A stretch of DNA of 56,017 nt, taken from the NCBI RefSeq assembly GCF_000968015.1, contig NZ_LACH01000058.1:1-56017 (forward strand), written 5' to 3'. Origin of the DNA: Pseudomonas fluorescens. GTDB lineage: Bacteria; Pseudomonadota; Gammaproteobacteria; Pseudomonadales; Pseudomonadaceae. The number at the start of each line of letters is the position of its first letter. Within the stretch, counting starts at the first letter, position 1. The notes under the pieces are model-generated. The model ran no database searches and had not been told where the DNA came from. It saw nothing but the letters and a program-made list of their open reading frames with translations. Of this stretch, positions 33,993 to 43,126 are shown in pieces. Made by a program: the position numbers and the translations under genes.

Positions 33993-35027
33993 ATGAGCGA
34001 ACCGATTCGTCTGACCCAGTACAGCCACGGCGCAGGGTGTGGCTGCAAGATTTCTCCCCAGGTGCTGGAGGTGATTCTGGCCGGCAGCGGGGCGCAGAAC
34101 CTTGACCCGAAACTCTGGGTCGGCAACGCCTCGCGCGATGACGCGGCGGTGTACGCCATCGATGAAGAACGCGGCGTGGTGTCGACCACCGACTTCTTTA
34201 TGCCGATCGTCGACGACCCGTTCGACTTCGGCCGCATCGCCGCCACCAATGCCATCAGCGACATCTACGCCATGGGCGGCGATCCGTTGATGGCGATTGC
34301 GATCCTTGGCTGGCCGGTCAACGTACTGGCGCCGGAAATTGCCCGGGAAGTGATTCGCGGCGGGCGTTCAGTCTGCGATGAAGCGGGGATACCGTTGGCC
34401 GGTGGGCACTCCATCGACGCTCCGGAGCCGATTTTCGGCCTCGCCGTGACCGGTCTGGTGGAAAAGCGCCACATGAAGCGCAACGACACCGCCACCGCCG
34501 GTTGCCTGCTTTACCTCACCAAACCGCTGGGCATCGGCATCCTCACCACCGCCGAGAAGAAGGGCAAGTTGCGCCACGCCGACATCGGCCTGGCCCGCGA
34601 CTGGATGTGCACCCTGAACAAACCCGGCAGCCGTTTCGGCAAACTCGAGTGCGTCACCGCGATGACCGACGTCACCGGTTTTGGTTTGCTGGGGCATTTG
34701 GTGGAAATGGCCGACGGCAGCAACGTGACCGCACGCATCGAGTACGACCGTGTGCCGCGTCTGCCGGGTGTCGAGTATTACCTCGACCAAGGCTGTGTAC
34801 CGGGCGGGACGTTGCGCAACTTCGACAGCTACGCCAGCAAGCTTGGGCGTCTTCAGGAAATGCACAAACGCGTGCTCTGCGATCCGCAGACCAGCGGTGG
34901 CCTGCTGGTTGCGGTCACCCCCGAAGGCAACGAACACTTCCTCAAAGTAGCTGCCGAGCTGGGCCTGACCCTCGAGCCGATCGGTGAACTGATCGAGCGA
35001 CAGACCAACGCGGTCGAGGTGTTTTGA
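33993..35027 (+). CDS. selD: Selenide, water dikinase
   Basis: SelD of 344 aa, which makes selenophosphate from selenide and ATP. The N-terminal LTQYSHGAGCGCKIS holds catalytic Cys16 and Lys19, so it uses Cys and not Sec. Other marks are ASRDDAAVYAID and DVTGFGLLGHL. The stop overlaps the start of selU (TGATG), so the two are translated together. The partner indicates use of selenium for tRNA selenouridine; selA/selB/selC are not in this window. Confidence 0.95.
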   Translation: MSEPIRLTQYSHGAGCGCKISPQVLEVILAGSGAQNLDPKLWVGNASRDDAAVYAIDEERGVVSTTDFFMPIVDDPFDFGRIAATNAISDIYAMGGDPLMAIAILGWPVNVLAPEIAREVIRGGRSVCDEAGIPLAGGHSIDAPEPIFGLAVTGLVEKRHMKRNDTATAGCLLYLTKPLGIGILTTAEKKGKLRHADIGLARDWMCTLNKPGSRFGKLECVTAMTDVTGFGLLGHLVEMADGSNVTARIEYDRVPRLPGVEYYLDQGCVPGGTLRNFDSYASKLGRLQEMHKRVLCDPQTSGGLLVAVTPEGNEHFLKVAAELGLTLEPIGELIERQTNAVEVF

Positions 35028-36130
35028 TGTCCATCGAATTCACCGATTACCGCGACATTTTCCTCAACGACCGACCGATGATGGATGCCCGTGCGCCGGT
35101 CGAATTTCTCAAGGGCTCATTCCCCGGTGTGATCAACCTGCCGCTGATGAATGACCATGAGCGGCAACGGGTCGGCACTTGTTACAAGCAACACGGTCAG
35201 CAAGCGGCCATTACGCTGGGGCACCAGTTGGTGTCGGGCGAGATAAAAGCCGAGCGTATCCAGGCCTGGGCCGATTTTGCCCGGGCTCATCCTGATGGGT
35301 ATTTGTATTGTTTTCGCGGCGGTTTGCGCTCGCAGATCGTCCAGCAATGGCTCAAGGACGAGGCGGGCATCGACTATCCGCGAGTGGGTGGCGGCTACAA
35401 GGCGATGCGCACCTTCTTGTTGGACACGCTCGATCAGGCCGTTGCCCAGTGTGATTTTGTCTTGCTGGGCGGCATGACCGGCACCGGTAAAACCGAAGTG
35501 CTCACGCAGTTGCGCAACGGGCTGGACCTTGAAGGCCACGCCCATCATCGCGGCTCCAGTTTCGGTAAACGCGCGACCGGCCAACCCTCCAACATTGATT
35601 TTGAAAACCGCCTGGCGGTGGACGTGCTGAAGAAGCGCGCCCACGGCATCGAACAGTTTGTGCTGGAAGACGAGAGCCGTGCGATTGGCAGTTGTGCGCT
35701 ACCGTTGCCGCTGTATCAGGGCATGCAGCAGTTTCCGATGGTCTGGCTTGAAGACAGCCTTGAAGGGCGAGTCGAACGGATCCTGCGCGATTACGTGGTG
35801 GACTTGTGTGCCGAATTCATCGGCGTGCATGGCGATGAAGGCTTCGCACTGTTTTCCGAGCGATTGCTGGAAAGCCTGAACAATGTGCAGAAACGTCTGG
35901 GCGGTGAGCGCCATCGGCGGATGCTGATGTTGATGGAAGATGCGTTGGCGGAGCAGGCGAGCAGCGGGGCAGTGGACTTGCACCGGGGCTGGATTGAAGG
36001 GTTGCTTCGTGAGTATTACGACCCGATGTATGCGTTTCAGCGGGAGAAGAAGGGGGCTCGCATTGAATTCGTCGGGGAGCGGACAGCCGTCCTTGAGTAT
36101 CTGCGGGAGCGGTGCATCAATCGTAAGTAA
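35027..36130 (+). CDS. selU: tRNA 2-selenouridine synthase
   Basis: SelU/MnmH (YbbB) of 367 aa, which converts 2-thiouridine to 2-selenouridine at the wobble base of some tRNAs. The rhodanese domain (about 1-130) carries the catalytic Cys in YCFRGGLRSQ. The P-loop is GGMTGTGKTEVL near residues 148-159. It is coupled to selD by a one-base overlap. The C-terminal domain is full length. A REP pair follows. Confidence 0.93.
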   Translation: MSIEFTDYRDIFLNDRPMMDARAPVEFLKGSFPGVINLPLMNDHERQRVGTCYKQHGQQAAITLGHQLVSGEIKAERIQAWADFARAHPDGYLYCFRGGLRSQIVQQWLKDEAGIDYPRVGGGYKAMRTFLLDTLDQAVAQCDFVLLGGMTGTGKTEVLTQLRNGLDLEGHAHHRGSSFGKRATGQPSNIDFENRLAVDVLKKRAHGIEQFVLEDESRAIGSCALPLPLYQGMQQFPMVWLEDSLEGRVERILRDYVVDLCAEFIGVHGDEGFALFSERLLESLNNVQKRLGGERHRRMLMLMEDALAEQASSGAVDLHRGWIEGLLREYYDPMYAFQREKKGARIEFVGERTAVLEYLRERCINRK

Positions 36131-36146
36131 TGTGTTGGTTTTGCCG

Positions 36147-36240
36147 GCCCCTTCGCGAGCAGGCTCGCTCCCACATTGAACTGCATTCTATCTGGAAGAA
36201 CTCGGTCAAATGTGGGAGCGAGCTTGCTCGCGATGGGGCC
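36147..36240. repeat. REP-like pair at a convergent junction
   Basis: CGCGAGCAGGCTCGCTCCCA on the left and TGGGAGCGAGCTTGCTCGCG on the right face each other. It fills the gap between selU and the convergent phosphatase gene. Confidence 0.9.
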
Positions 36241-36277
36241 CTTGCAGCCGCTATAAAACTCAAAGCACCGCCAACAC

Positions 36278-36952
36278 TTACGTCGGACAGGTCTCCCGCC
36301 CATTATCCAGACCTTGTTTGTAGACGTGGCTCTGCACACTGGCCTTGCCGTTGTGCCAGGTCAGGGTGAGCACGTACATCGAGTCGTAGTCGCTGGATTC
36401 CCAGTCGTCGGCGATGTTCTGTTTCTTGCCGACGGCTTCTCCAGCGACCTTGTTGATCAGTTCCGGCAGATAGCCGTGGGACCAGGCCGTGTAGATGACC
36501 GAGTTGTGATACTTGTCGTGGAGCAATTCATCGGCCAGGTCGCTGGTGTCGTTGGCCGAAAAGTTGATGTTCACCGGCAAACCAAGCTTGATCGCGCTGG
36601 GGCTGATGGTCATCAAGGGACGGATGTAACTGTAGGAATTGTCTTGTTCGCCTTCCTCGACATTGCGCGTCGGGTTGGCGGCAAACACGTAATTGGCCTT
36701 GCCGAATTTTTCCGGCAGCAAGGTGGCCAGGTCGATGGCACGGTTCAGGCCCTGGCAGTTGAGCTGGCCGAGGCCGCCCTCCGGTTTTTCCGCGTGGCGC
36801 AGGAACACCAGCGTCTGGGTGCCGTCCGCCGGTTGGGCACGGCTTTCGCGGGATTCCAGCACCAGAAACAACACGCTGGCTGCCAGCAAGACGGGCAGCA
36901 GTAAATAAGCGCGATGTTTGAAGCGGTTGGCGAATTTCAGAGGGTTCATCAT
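36278..36952 (-). CDS. Membrane-anchored histidine-phosphatase-fold protein
   Basis: Protein of 224 aa with an N-terminal anchor or signal (about 14-33, AYLLLPVLLAASVLFLVLES) and a periplasmic domain. FLRHAEKPEGG carries the RHxE motif of the histidine phosphatase (phosphoglycerate mutase) superfamily, and AWSHGYLPEL supplies a second His. Either of two adjacent ATGs may be used. Natural substrate is unknown. It is a single gene, convergent with selU. Confidence 0.75.
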   Translation of the reverse strand: MMNPLKFANRFKHRAYLLLPVLLAASVLFLVLESRESRAQPADGTQTLVFLRHAEKPEGGLGQLNCQGLNRAIDLATLLPEKFGKANYVFAANPTRNVEEGEQDNSYSYIRPLMTISPSAIKLGLPVNINFSANDTSDLADELLHDKYHNSVIYTAWSHGYLPELINKVAGEAVGKKQNIADDWESSDYDSMYVLTLTWHNGKASVQSHVYKQGLDNGRETCPT

Positions 36953-37310
36953 TGAATTAAGGGTTCTTCAGCGCATTTCGTTAAGGTTGACAAACCTTTA
37001 CACCGCGAATTTCCTGCGTCGGGTGTTTTCCATGTCGTTAAGCCGGTCCGTTTTCAAAGAAGGCAGTGCTCAGAGTCCCCTGGAGCTCGTTTGGTTCGAT
37101 CCCGGCGAAGAGCGCAGCCAATGTACCGGTAACCTTTAACGGGTTGGAGCAGAGGTTATCGACAGGATGTTGCGGATTTATGGACACAGTACACGTAGTA
37201 GTGCTGACGAAGGCTGCAATCTCTTGATCTTCAACATCAGTGAGATTGATACCGACAAAAGATCCCCTGCATTAAGATCGGCATTCTCAATTTCTTCGTG
37301 GATCCTTCCC
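36953..37310. other. Intergenic stretch before the GST gene
   Basis: This 358 bp gap shows no convincing gene. A short open frame exists but has no usable ribosome site or recognisable family. Around 37208-37266 the sequence resembles a decayed GATCGCAGCCT-family repeat (GGCTGCAATCTCTTGATCTT and AAAAGATC). Confidence 0.55.
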
Positions 37311-38024
37311 ATGACCGATCTGTCCGCGTTCCCGATTACCCAAAAATGGCCGGCTCAATACCCCGAGTGGATCCAACTCTACTCCTTGCCGACCCCCAAC
37401 GGCGTCAAGGTGTCGATCATGCTCGAAGAGATCGGACTGCCCTACGAACCGCATCGTGTGGGCTTCGACACCCATGATCAGATGTCCCCCGAATTTCTTT
37501 CGCTGAACCCCAACAACAAGATCCCGGCAATCCTCGACCCTCACGGTCCGGGGGACCAACCCCTGGCGCTGTTCGAGTCAGGGGCGATTCTGATCTACCT
37601 GGCCGACAAGAGTGGGCAACTGCTGGCCCAGGAATCGGCGGCGCGATACGAGACCATTCAGTGGCTGATGTTTCAGATGGGCGGCATCGGGCCGATGTTC
37701 GGCCAGCTCGGTTTTTTCAACAAATTTGCCGGCAAGGACTATGAGGACAAACGTCCCCGCGACCGCTACGTCGATGAAAGTAAACGTTTGTTAAAAGTTC
37801 TTGATGGACGTCTGGAAGGACGCGACTGGATCATGGGCGAGCGCTACACCATCGCGGACATCGCGACCTTCCCCTGGGTGCGCAACCTGATCGGCTTCTA
37901 TGAGGCTGGCGAGCTGGTGGGCATTGAGGACTTCAAGAACGTGACGCGGGTGCTGGAGCGCTTTCTGGCGCGGCCGGCGGTGATGCGAGGGCTGGAAATT
38001 CCCAAGCCAAACGCTTCGATTTGA
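37311..38024 (+). CDS. Glutathione S-transferase, YfcG/YghU-like
   Basis: GST of 237 aa. The thioredoxin-like domain (about 20-105) has LPTPNGVKVSIMLEE and NPNNKIPAILDP, with the glutathione-contact ESGAILIYLA. The C-terminal helical domain includes YTIADIATFPWV. The Asn-containing TPNGVK turn is typical of the nu-class YfcG and YghU proteins, which act as disulfide reductases. It is 18 bp upstream of the PhzF gene on the same strand, so probably cotranscribed. Confidence 0.88.
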   Translation: MTDLSAFPITQKWPAQYPEWIQLYSLPTPNGVKVSIMLEEIGLPYEPHRVGFDTHDQMSPEFLSLNPNNKIPAILDPHGPGDQPLALFESGAILIYLADKSGQLLAQESAARYETIQWLMFQMGGIGPMFGQLGFFNKFAGKDYEDKRPRDRYVDESKRLLKVLDGRLEGRDWIMGERYTIADIATFPWVRNLIGFYEAGELVGIEDFKNVTRVLERFLARPAVMRGLEIPKPNASI

Positions 38025-38042
38025 TCAAGACCAAGGCAGGCC

Positions 38043-38885
38043 ATGCACTCATTCGATTTCAAGCAAGTAGATGTCTTTAGCCGTGTTGCGCTCAAGGGCA
38101 ATCCGTTGGCGGTGGTGTTCGGCGCCGATGAGCTCAGCGATGAGCGCATGGCGGCGTTCGCCAGCTGGACCAACCTCAGCGAAACCACATTCATACTCGA
38201 GCCGCGCGATCCTCGCGCCGATTATCGCGTGCGGATCTTCACCACCCTGAACGAATTGCCGTTCGCCGGTCACCCGACTCTGGGCACCTGCCATGCGTGG
38301 CTGGAGGCCGGTGGTGTGCCCAAGGGCGAAGAGATCATTCAGGAGTGCGGCGTGGGGCTTGTGCGGGTTCGTCGACAAGGGGCAGAGCTGGCCTTTCTCG
38401 CACCGCCATTGCTCAGGACCGGGCCGGTGGAGGCGGACGTGGTGGAACGGGTGCGGCGGGGGCTCGGGCTGGAATCGGGGGCGATTGTGCGCACTCAGTG
38501 GGTCGACAACGGTGCCGGATGGCTGGCCGTGATGGTCGAGAATCGCCAGCAGGTGCTGGACCTGCAACCGGATCATTCGCAAATGCTCGGCCTGGCCGTC
38601 GGTGTCATCGCACCATGGCATCCCGAGCGCGATGGCGATGACGCACAGTTCGAAGTGCGGGCGTTCATCTCCGAGGACGGCATGCCGGAAGACCCCGCCA
38701 CCGGCAGCCTGAATGCCGGAATTGCCCAATGGTTGCTCAGCGATGGATTGGCGCCGGCGTCCTATGTGGTCAGCCAGGGCCTGTCCATGGGCCGCGCCGG
38801 ACGCATTCAGGTCGAGCAAGTGGGCGACGAGATCTGGATCGGCGGTTCTGTGGTGACATGTATTACCGGCACACTGAAGATCTAA
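38043..38885 (+). CDS. PhzF-family isomerase/epimerase-like protein
   Basis: Protein of 280 aa with the two-domain PhzF fold related to diaminopimelate epimerase. The catalytic Glu is in NLSETTFIL (Glu47), and the C-terminal signature DPATGSLN is present. PhzF itself isomerises a phenazine precursor, but no other phenazine gene is nearby, so this is a stand-alone member. It is likely cotranscribed with the GST. Substrate unknown. Confidence 0.88.
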   Translation: MHSFDFKQVDVFSRVALKGNPLAVVFGADELSDERMAAFASWTNLSETTFILEPRDPRADYRVRIFTTLNELPFAGHPTLGTCHAWLEAGGVPKGEEIIQECGVGLVRVRRQGAELAFLAPPLLRTGPVEADVVERVRRGLGLESGAIVRTQWVDNGAGWLAVMVENRQQVLDLQPDHSQMLGLAVGVIAPWHPERDGDDAQFEVRAFISEDGMPEDPATGSLNAGIAQWLLSDGLAPASYVVSQGLSMGRAGRIQVEQVGDEIWIGGSVVTCITGTLKI

Positions 38886-38982
38886 ACCTGTGGGAGCGAG
38901 CTTGCTCGCGATGACTCAGGCACATACAACATAAATGTGAATGAAATATCGCTATCGCTAGCAAGCTCGTTCCCACAGGGTT
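38885..38982. repeat. REP-like pair
   Basis: ACCTGTGGGAGCGAGCTTGC and GCAAGCTCGTTCCCACAGGG face each other, with one mismatch. It lies between PhzF and hemB. Confidence 0.88.
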
Positions 38983-39120
38983 CTGTATTAAATGCGTGCG
39001 ATTGTTGTTGCTGCGGTAATGCAGTCTTGAGCGATCGAGGTTTGTATCCTGCGCCGCACAGGGAATAAGCTTTGGCCCCCTACGACTTTTGTCTCGTCCT
39101 CCGTTTTTCAGGAACCCCTC

Positions 39121-40095
39121 ATGTCCAGTCAGTTCCCCGAAGCACGTCCACGCCGTCTGCGCCGCAATGCGAGCCTGCGCAGCCTGTTCCAGGAAACCGA
39201 GTTCAGCTTGAACGACCTGGTGCTGCCGATTTTTGTCGAGGAAGAGATCGACGACTTCGTACCGATCAAAAGCATGCCCGGCGTGATGCGTATTCCGGAG
39301 TCGAAACTGGCGGGTGAGATCGAACGTTATGCCCGGGCCGGGATCAAGTCGGTGATGACGTTCGGCGTGTCGCACCATTTGGACGGCAACGGCAGCGATA
39401 CCTGGAGCGACAACGGTCTGGTGTCGCGCATGTCGCGCATCGCCAAGGATGCGGTGCCGGACATGATTGTGATGTCCGACACCTGCTTCTGTGAGTACAC
39501 CGACCACGGCCATTGCGGCGTACTGCACAACCATGAAGTCGACAACGACCAGACCCTGATCAACCTCGGCAAGCAAGCGGTGGCCGCGGCCCGTGCCGGC
39601 GCCGATGTGATCGCCCCGTCGGCCGCGATGGACGGGCAGGTTCAGGCCATTCGCCGGGCGCTCGATGAAGCGGGTTTCAACCAGACCGCGATCATGGCCT
39701 ATTCGACCAAGTTTGCCTCGGCGCTCTATGGTCCGTTCCGTGAAGCCGGCGGCAGCGCGCTCAAGGGCGACCGCAAAAGTTATCAGATGAACCCGATGAA
39801 CCGCCGCGAAGCCGTGCGCGAATCACTGATGGACGAGCAGGAAGGCGCCGACGCGCTGATGGTCAAACCGGCCGGCGCGTACCTGGACATCATCCGCGAC
39901 ATCCGTGAAGCCTCGCGTTTGCCGCTGTCGGCGTATCAGGTGAGCGGTGAGTACGCGATGATCAAATTCGCCGCCCAGGCCGGGGCGATCGATGAGGATC
40001 GCGTGGTGCGGGAAACCCTCGGGTCGATCAAACGGGCCGGGGCGGATCTGATTTTCACTTACTTCGCGATGGATCTCGCCCTGGCCGGGATCTAA
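39121..40095 (+). CDS. hemB: Delta-aminolevulinic acid dehydratase (porphobilinogen synthase), zinc type
   Basis: HemB of 324 aa, which condenses two 5-aminolevulinate molecules into porphobilinogen in heme and tetrapyrrole synthesis. The two catalytic lysines are Lys197 in AYSTKFAS and Lys249 in LMVKPAG. The metal region reads SDTCFCEYTDHGHCG: Cys122, Cys124 and Cys132 are the three zinc ligands of the E. coli and yeast enzymes. The well-studied P. aeruginosa enzyme lacks these cysteines (it has Asp in their place) and is Mg-dependent. This copy is therefore the Zn form and may be a second paralogue. It stands alone between two REP pairs. Confidence 0.92.
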   Translation: MSSQFPEARPRRLRRNASLRSLFQETEFSLNDLVLPIFVEEEIDDFVPIKSMPGVMRIPESKLAGEIERYARAGIKSVMTFGVSHHLDGNGSDTWSDNGLVSRMSRIAKDAVPDMIVMSDTCFCEYTDHGHCGVLHNHEVDNDQTLINLGKQAVAAARAGADVIAPSAAMDGQVQAIRRALDEAGFNQTAIMAYSTKFASALYGPFREAGGSALKGDRKSYQMNPMNRREAVRESLMDEQEGADALMVKPAGAYLDIIRDIREASRLPLSAYQVSGEYAMIKFAAQAGAIDEDRVVRETLGSIKRAGADLIFTYFAMDLALAGI

Positions 40096-40111
40096 ACCCC
40101 ACCACAAAACC

Positions 40112-40216
40112 ACTGTGGGAGCGAGCTTGGTCCGGGCGGCGTTCCGACGATAGCGCCGTTCAGTCACTTCGATTTTGAATGTACCGCCGTCATCGCGAGC
40201 AAGCTCGCTCCCACTT
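40112..40216. repeat. Partly decayed REP-like pair at a convergent junction
   Basis: The right arm ATCGCGAGCAAGCTCGCTCC is intact. The left arm starts TGTGGGAGCGAGCTTG but then changes to GTCCGGGCGG. It fills the gap between hemB and the convergent monooxygenase gene. Confidence 0.85.
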
Positions 40217-40232
40217 TTGATTTTTGGTGTCT

Positions 40233-41768
40233 TCAAGATCTGCCGAAAAACGGCCTGATCCCGTGATCCCTGAAGTACCGCTCGATCACCTTGGGATCGG
40301 CAGAATTGTCGGCAATCGCCACATACGTATCCGGCCGCAACAGGTAAAATCCGTTGCGTCCCAGACCAGCCGCTTCAAACGCCGGCCGCCAGTCAAACAC
40401 ATGCAGCGGCAAATGGTGTTCGTGGCACCAGGCGATCATTTCGTCGCTGGTGTCGCCGTACACATGCACCTGCCAGGTCGGACATTTCAGCGATTCGAAA
40501 TTGTCCCCCTCACCGTCGTGAGCCCAAGGCAGGCGGTCGCCACCGTGAACATGACCGGCAACGCCCATGCTCAACGGCATCCCACGATAATTCAGGGTGA
40601 TCTGCGACACCGTGCGAAACAGGAATTCGCGGGACGCCTCAAACGATGCCATTTTCGGAATCACGAACGGCGCCAGACGCGTGCGCAGCAAATCGGCCAT
40701 GCGCCCTTCGGCTGTGACAAAAGTGAACACCCGATCGGTGGTGGCGACCAGTCTGCGGGCAAACGCGATGCGCTCGGTTTCGTAAGTGTCGAGGAGTTTG
40801 GCCTCCGCGCCGCCGCTCAACACCGCCGCGAGTTTCCAGGCGAGGTTGATGGCATCGCCAATGCCGGTGTTCATGCCCTGGCCACCGGCGGGGCTGTGGA
40901 CGTGTGCGGCGTCACCTAATAGAAACGCGCGCCCGGTGTGAAAATGATCCGCCACCCGATGATGCACGCGGTAGGTCGAGAACCAGTTCAGTTGCTCGAT
41001 CTTTACTTTCATATGCTCGATGGCCCGGCTGCTGACGTCTTCAAATTGCAGGGTGTCGGCTTGCTCGGCGCGCTCGTCGCGTACGGTGCCGATCAGACGG
41101 GCGCGGCCTTCACCGGCCAAGGGAAATACCGCGAGAAAATCCGCTTCATCGAGATCCACATGCAGTTCGCCGTTGAACGTCGGCCCGCTGGCCTGCACGT
41201 CGGCGACGTAGAAAATTTGCTGGTAAGTGCCGCCGGGAAATCCGGTGTCCAGAGTCTTGCGCACGATTGACCGTGCACCGTCACAACCTGCCAGATAGCA
41301 AGCCTGGCAGGTTTCCTCCTGACCATCAGGCAAGCGCAAATAGGCGGTGATGCCGTCACCGTTTTCGATGAAGCTCTCAAGTTCAGTGTTGCGCTCCACC
41401 TTGATACCAAAGGCTTCGAGGCGGTCTATCAGCAGTCGTTCGTGTTCGTCCTGAGGAAAAATTTCGAGGAACGCATAGGGCGTCAGGCCCTCGCCGATGC
41501 GGCTCAGCGGCAAGCGCGCCACGGGTTCGCCCTTGACCCAGAAGTTCGCTGCGGCCACACGATGACCGTTTTGCACCACCGCATTGCTGAGGTCGAGCTG
41601 GCGATACAGCTCCAGCGTCCGCGCCTGGACGGCCAGCGCCCGCGACGTGGTTCCGGGTGTCGACGTCTTGTCGATGATGCGCACTTGCACGCCAAGTTTG
41701 CTCAGCCACAGCGCCAACACCAGCCCGGTCGGGCCGGCGCCGATGATCAGAACGTCGCTACGGTTCAT
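40233..41768 (-). CDS. FAD-dependent aromatic monooxygenase (PheA/TfdB/MhpA class)
   Basis: Flavoprotein monooxygenase of 511 aa. The FAD-binding GAGPTG is at residues 11-16, the DG motif is GCDGARSIVRK, and the second FAD motif GDAAHVHSPAGGQGMN is near 285-300. The C-terminal thioredoxin-like domain is present, as in phenol hydroxylase-type enzymes. Likely hydroxylates an aromatic or polyketide-like ring using NAD(P)H and O2. No ring-cleavage genes or regulator are adjacent, so the pathway is unknown. Confidence 0.85.
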   Translation of the reverse strand: MNRSDVLIIGAGPTGLVLALWLSKLGVQVRIIDKTSTPGTTSRALAVQARTLELYRQLDLSNAVVQNGHRVAAANFWVKGEPVARLPLSRIGEGLTPYAFLEIFPQDEHERLLIDRLEAFGIKVERNTELESFIENGDGITAYLRLPDGQEETCQACYLAGCDGARSIVRKTLDTGFPGGTYQQIFYVADVQASGPTFNGELHVDLDEADFLAVFPLAGEGRARLIGTVRDERAEQADTLQFEDVSSRAIEHMKVKIEQLNWFSTYRVHHRVADHFHTGRAFLLGDAAHVHSPAGGQGMNTGIGDAINLAWKLAAVLSGGAEAKLLDTYETERIAFARRLVATTDRVFTFVTAEGRMADLLRTRLAPFVIPKMASFEASREFLFRTVSQITLNYRGMPLSMGVAGHVHGGDRLPWAHDGEGDNFESLKCPTWQVHVYGDTSDEMIAWCHEHHLPLHVFDWRPAFEAAGLGRNGFYLLRPDTYVAIADNSADPKVIERYFRDHGIRPFFGRS

Positions 41769-41951
41769 GAGACTGTCCTCCTCGGTGTGTGGCTCAAGTA
41801 TGGTTCAGCCGGGACGGGCGGGCAGGTTGTCTGCCAAACGGAAAAAGGCCCCGCACTGCTATGGGGAACAGCAGGGGGCGGCGAGAGTCATAGCCTGCGC
41901 CATGCCATTGATCGTATGGTTAACCCGGCTCAACGGATTTGATGGAGCAAC

Positions 41952-43046
41952 ATGCAAGCCAATCGATTGATGATGAGCGTCGCCGCGCTGCTGGTGCTGG
42001 CCGGTTGCGGCACTCAGCGCACGCAAGAGCTCCCTGCGCGCAAGCCTGCCGAGGTCAAGGCCGAGATAGTGCGCCTGCTGCCGGCCAAAACCGCCGATCG
42101 CCAAGGCTGGGCTACCGATATTTACGCAGCATTTGCTGCCCAGAACATTTATCCATCCACCCAAAACCTGTGCTCGGTACTGGCGGTCACCGAGCAGGAG
42201 TCGACCTTTCAGGTGGACCCACCGGTACCGGGCCTGGGCAAAATCGCCCGCGAGGAGATCGATCGCCGAGCCGACAAAGCCCACATTCCAGGCCTGTTGG
42301 TGAGCGGTGCGCTGCAGGTGAGTTCATCCAACGGCAAAAGCTACAGCGACCGCCTCAATGCGGCGCGCAGCGAAAAAGAACTTAGCGCGATCTTCGATGA
42401 TTTCATCGGTATGGTGCCCATGGGCAAGACGCTGTTCGGTGGCTTCAACCCGGTGCACACCGGTGGGCCGATGCAGGTCAGCATCGATTTCGCCGAGCAA
42501 CAGGCGAAGGCGTATCCGTACCCGGTGAACGGTTCGATCCGTCATGAAGTGTTCAGTCGTCGCGGCGGCCTGTACTTTGGTATCGCCCACTTGCTCGGTT
42601 ATCCGGTGAGCTACAAACAACCGTTGTATCGCTTTGCCGATTTCAATGCCGGTTGGTACGCCAGTCGCAATGCCGCGTTTCAGAACGCGGTGAGTCGCGC
42701 GTCGGGCATACCGCTGGAGCTGGATGGTGACCTGGTTCGCTACGACTCGATCATGCCAGGCACCACGGAATTGGCGGTGCGTTCTCTCGGCAAGCAGCTG
42801 GGCATGCGCAATCCGACCATTCGGGACCAATTGGAGGAGGGCAAAAACTTTGAATTCGAGGACACCCAGCTCTATGCACGGGTTTTCGACTTGGCCGAAA
42901 AGGCGGAAGGTCGGCCATTACCGCGTGCGGTGTTGCCGGGGATTGAGCTGCAAAGCCCGAAAATCACCCGCAAACTCACCACGGCGTGGTTTGCCAAGCG
43001 GGTCGATGAGCGTTATCAGCGTTGCATGGCACGGGCCGGCAAGTGA
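41952..43046 (+). CDS. DUF1615-family lipoprotein
   Basis: Envelope protein of 364 aa. The N terminus has a lipobox (VLAGCG, Cys at about 19) after a short hydrophobic stretch, so it should be lipid-anchored. The rest matches my memory of the DUF1615 family, including TEQESTFQ and the later HLLGYPVSYKQPLYRFADFN. Function unknown; TEQESTFQ is reminiscent of lytic-transglycosylase sites but this is only a resemblance. A terminator follows. Confidence 0.85.
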   Translation: MQANRLMMSVAALLVLAGCGTQRTQELPARKPAEVKAEIVRLLPAKTADRQGWATDIYAAFAAQNIYPSTQNLCSVLAVTEQESTFQVDPPVPGLGKIAREEIDRRADKAHIPGLLVSGALQVSSSNGKSYSDRLNAARSEKELSAIFDDFIGMVPMGKTLFGGFNPVHTGGPMQVSIDFAEQQAKAYPYPVNGSIRHEVFSRRGGLYFGIAHLLGYPVSYKQPLYRFADFNAGWYASRNAAFQNAVSRASGIPLELDGDLVRYDSIMPGTTELAVRSLGKQLGMRNPTIRDQLEEGKNFEFEDTQLYARVFDLAEKAEGRPLPRAVLPGIELQSPKITRKLTTAWFAKRVDERYQRCMARAGK

Positions 43047-43069
43047 CCGACCGCAAAAAACAGGCGTAA

Positions 43070-43098
43070 AAAAACCCGGCTGATAAGGCCGGGTTTTT
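43070..43098. terminator. Bidirectional rho-independent terminator
   Basis: AAAAACCCGGC and GCCGGGTTTTT form an 11-base stem around TGATAAG, between the convergent DUF1615 and repeat-protein genes. Confidence 0.92.
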
Positions 43099-43126
43099 CA
43101 TTGAGTACCGCGGTAAAACCATTCAT

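Noticed and set aside
36918..37139. Short plus-strand open frame in the gap before the GST
   Set aside because: No ribosome site, no family and partly overlaps the start of the phosphatase gene on the other strand.
38043..38885. Part of a phenazine cluster
   Set aside because: The PhzF homologue stands alone with a GST; no phzA-G companions are present.
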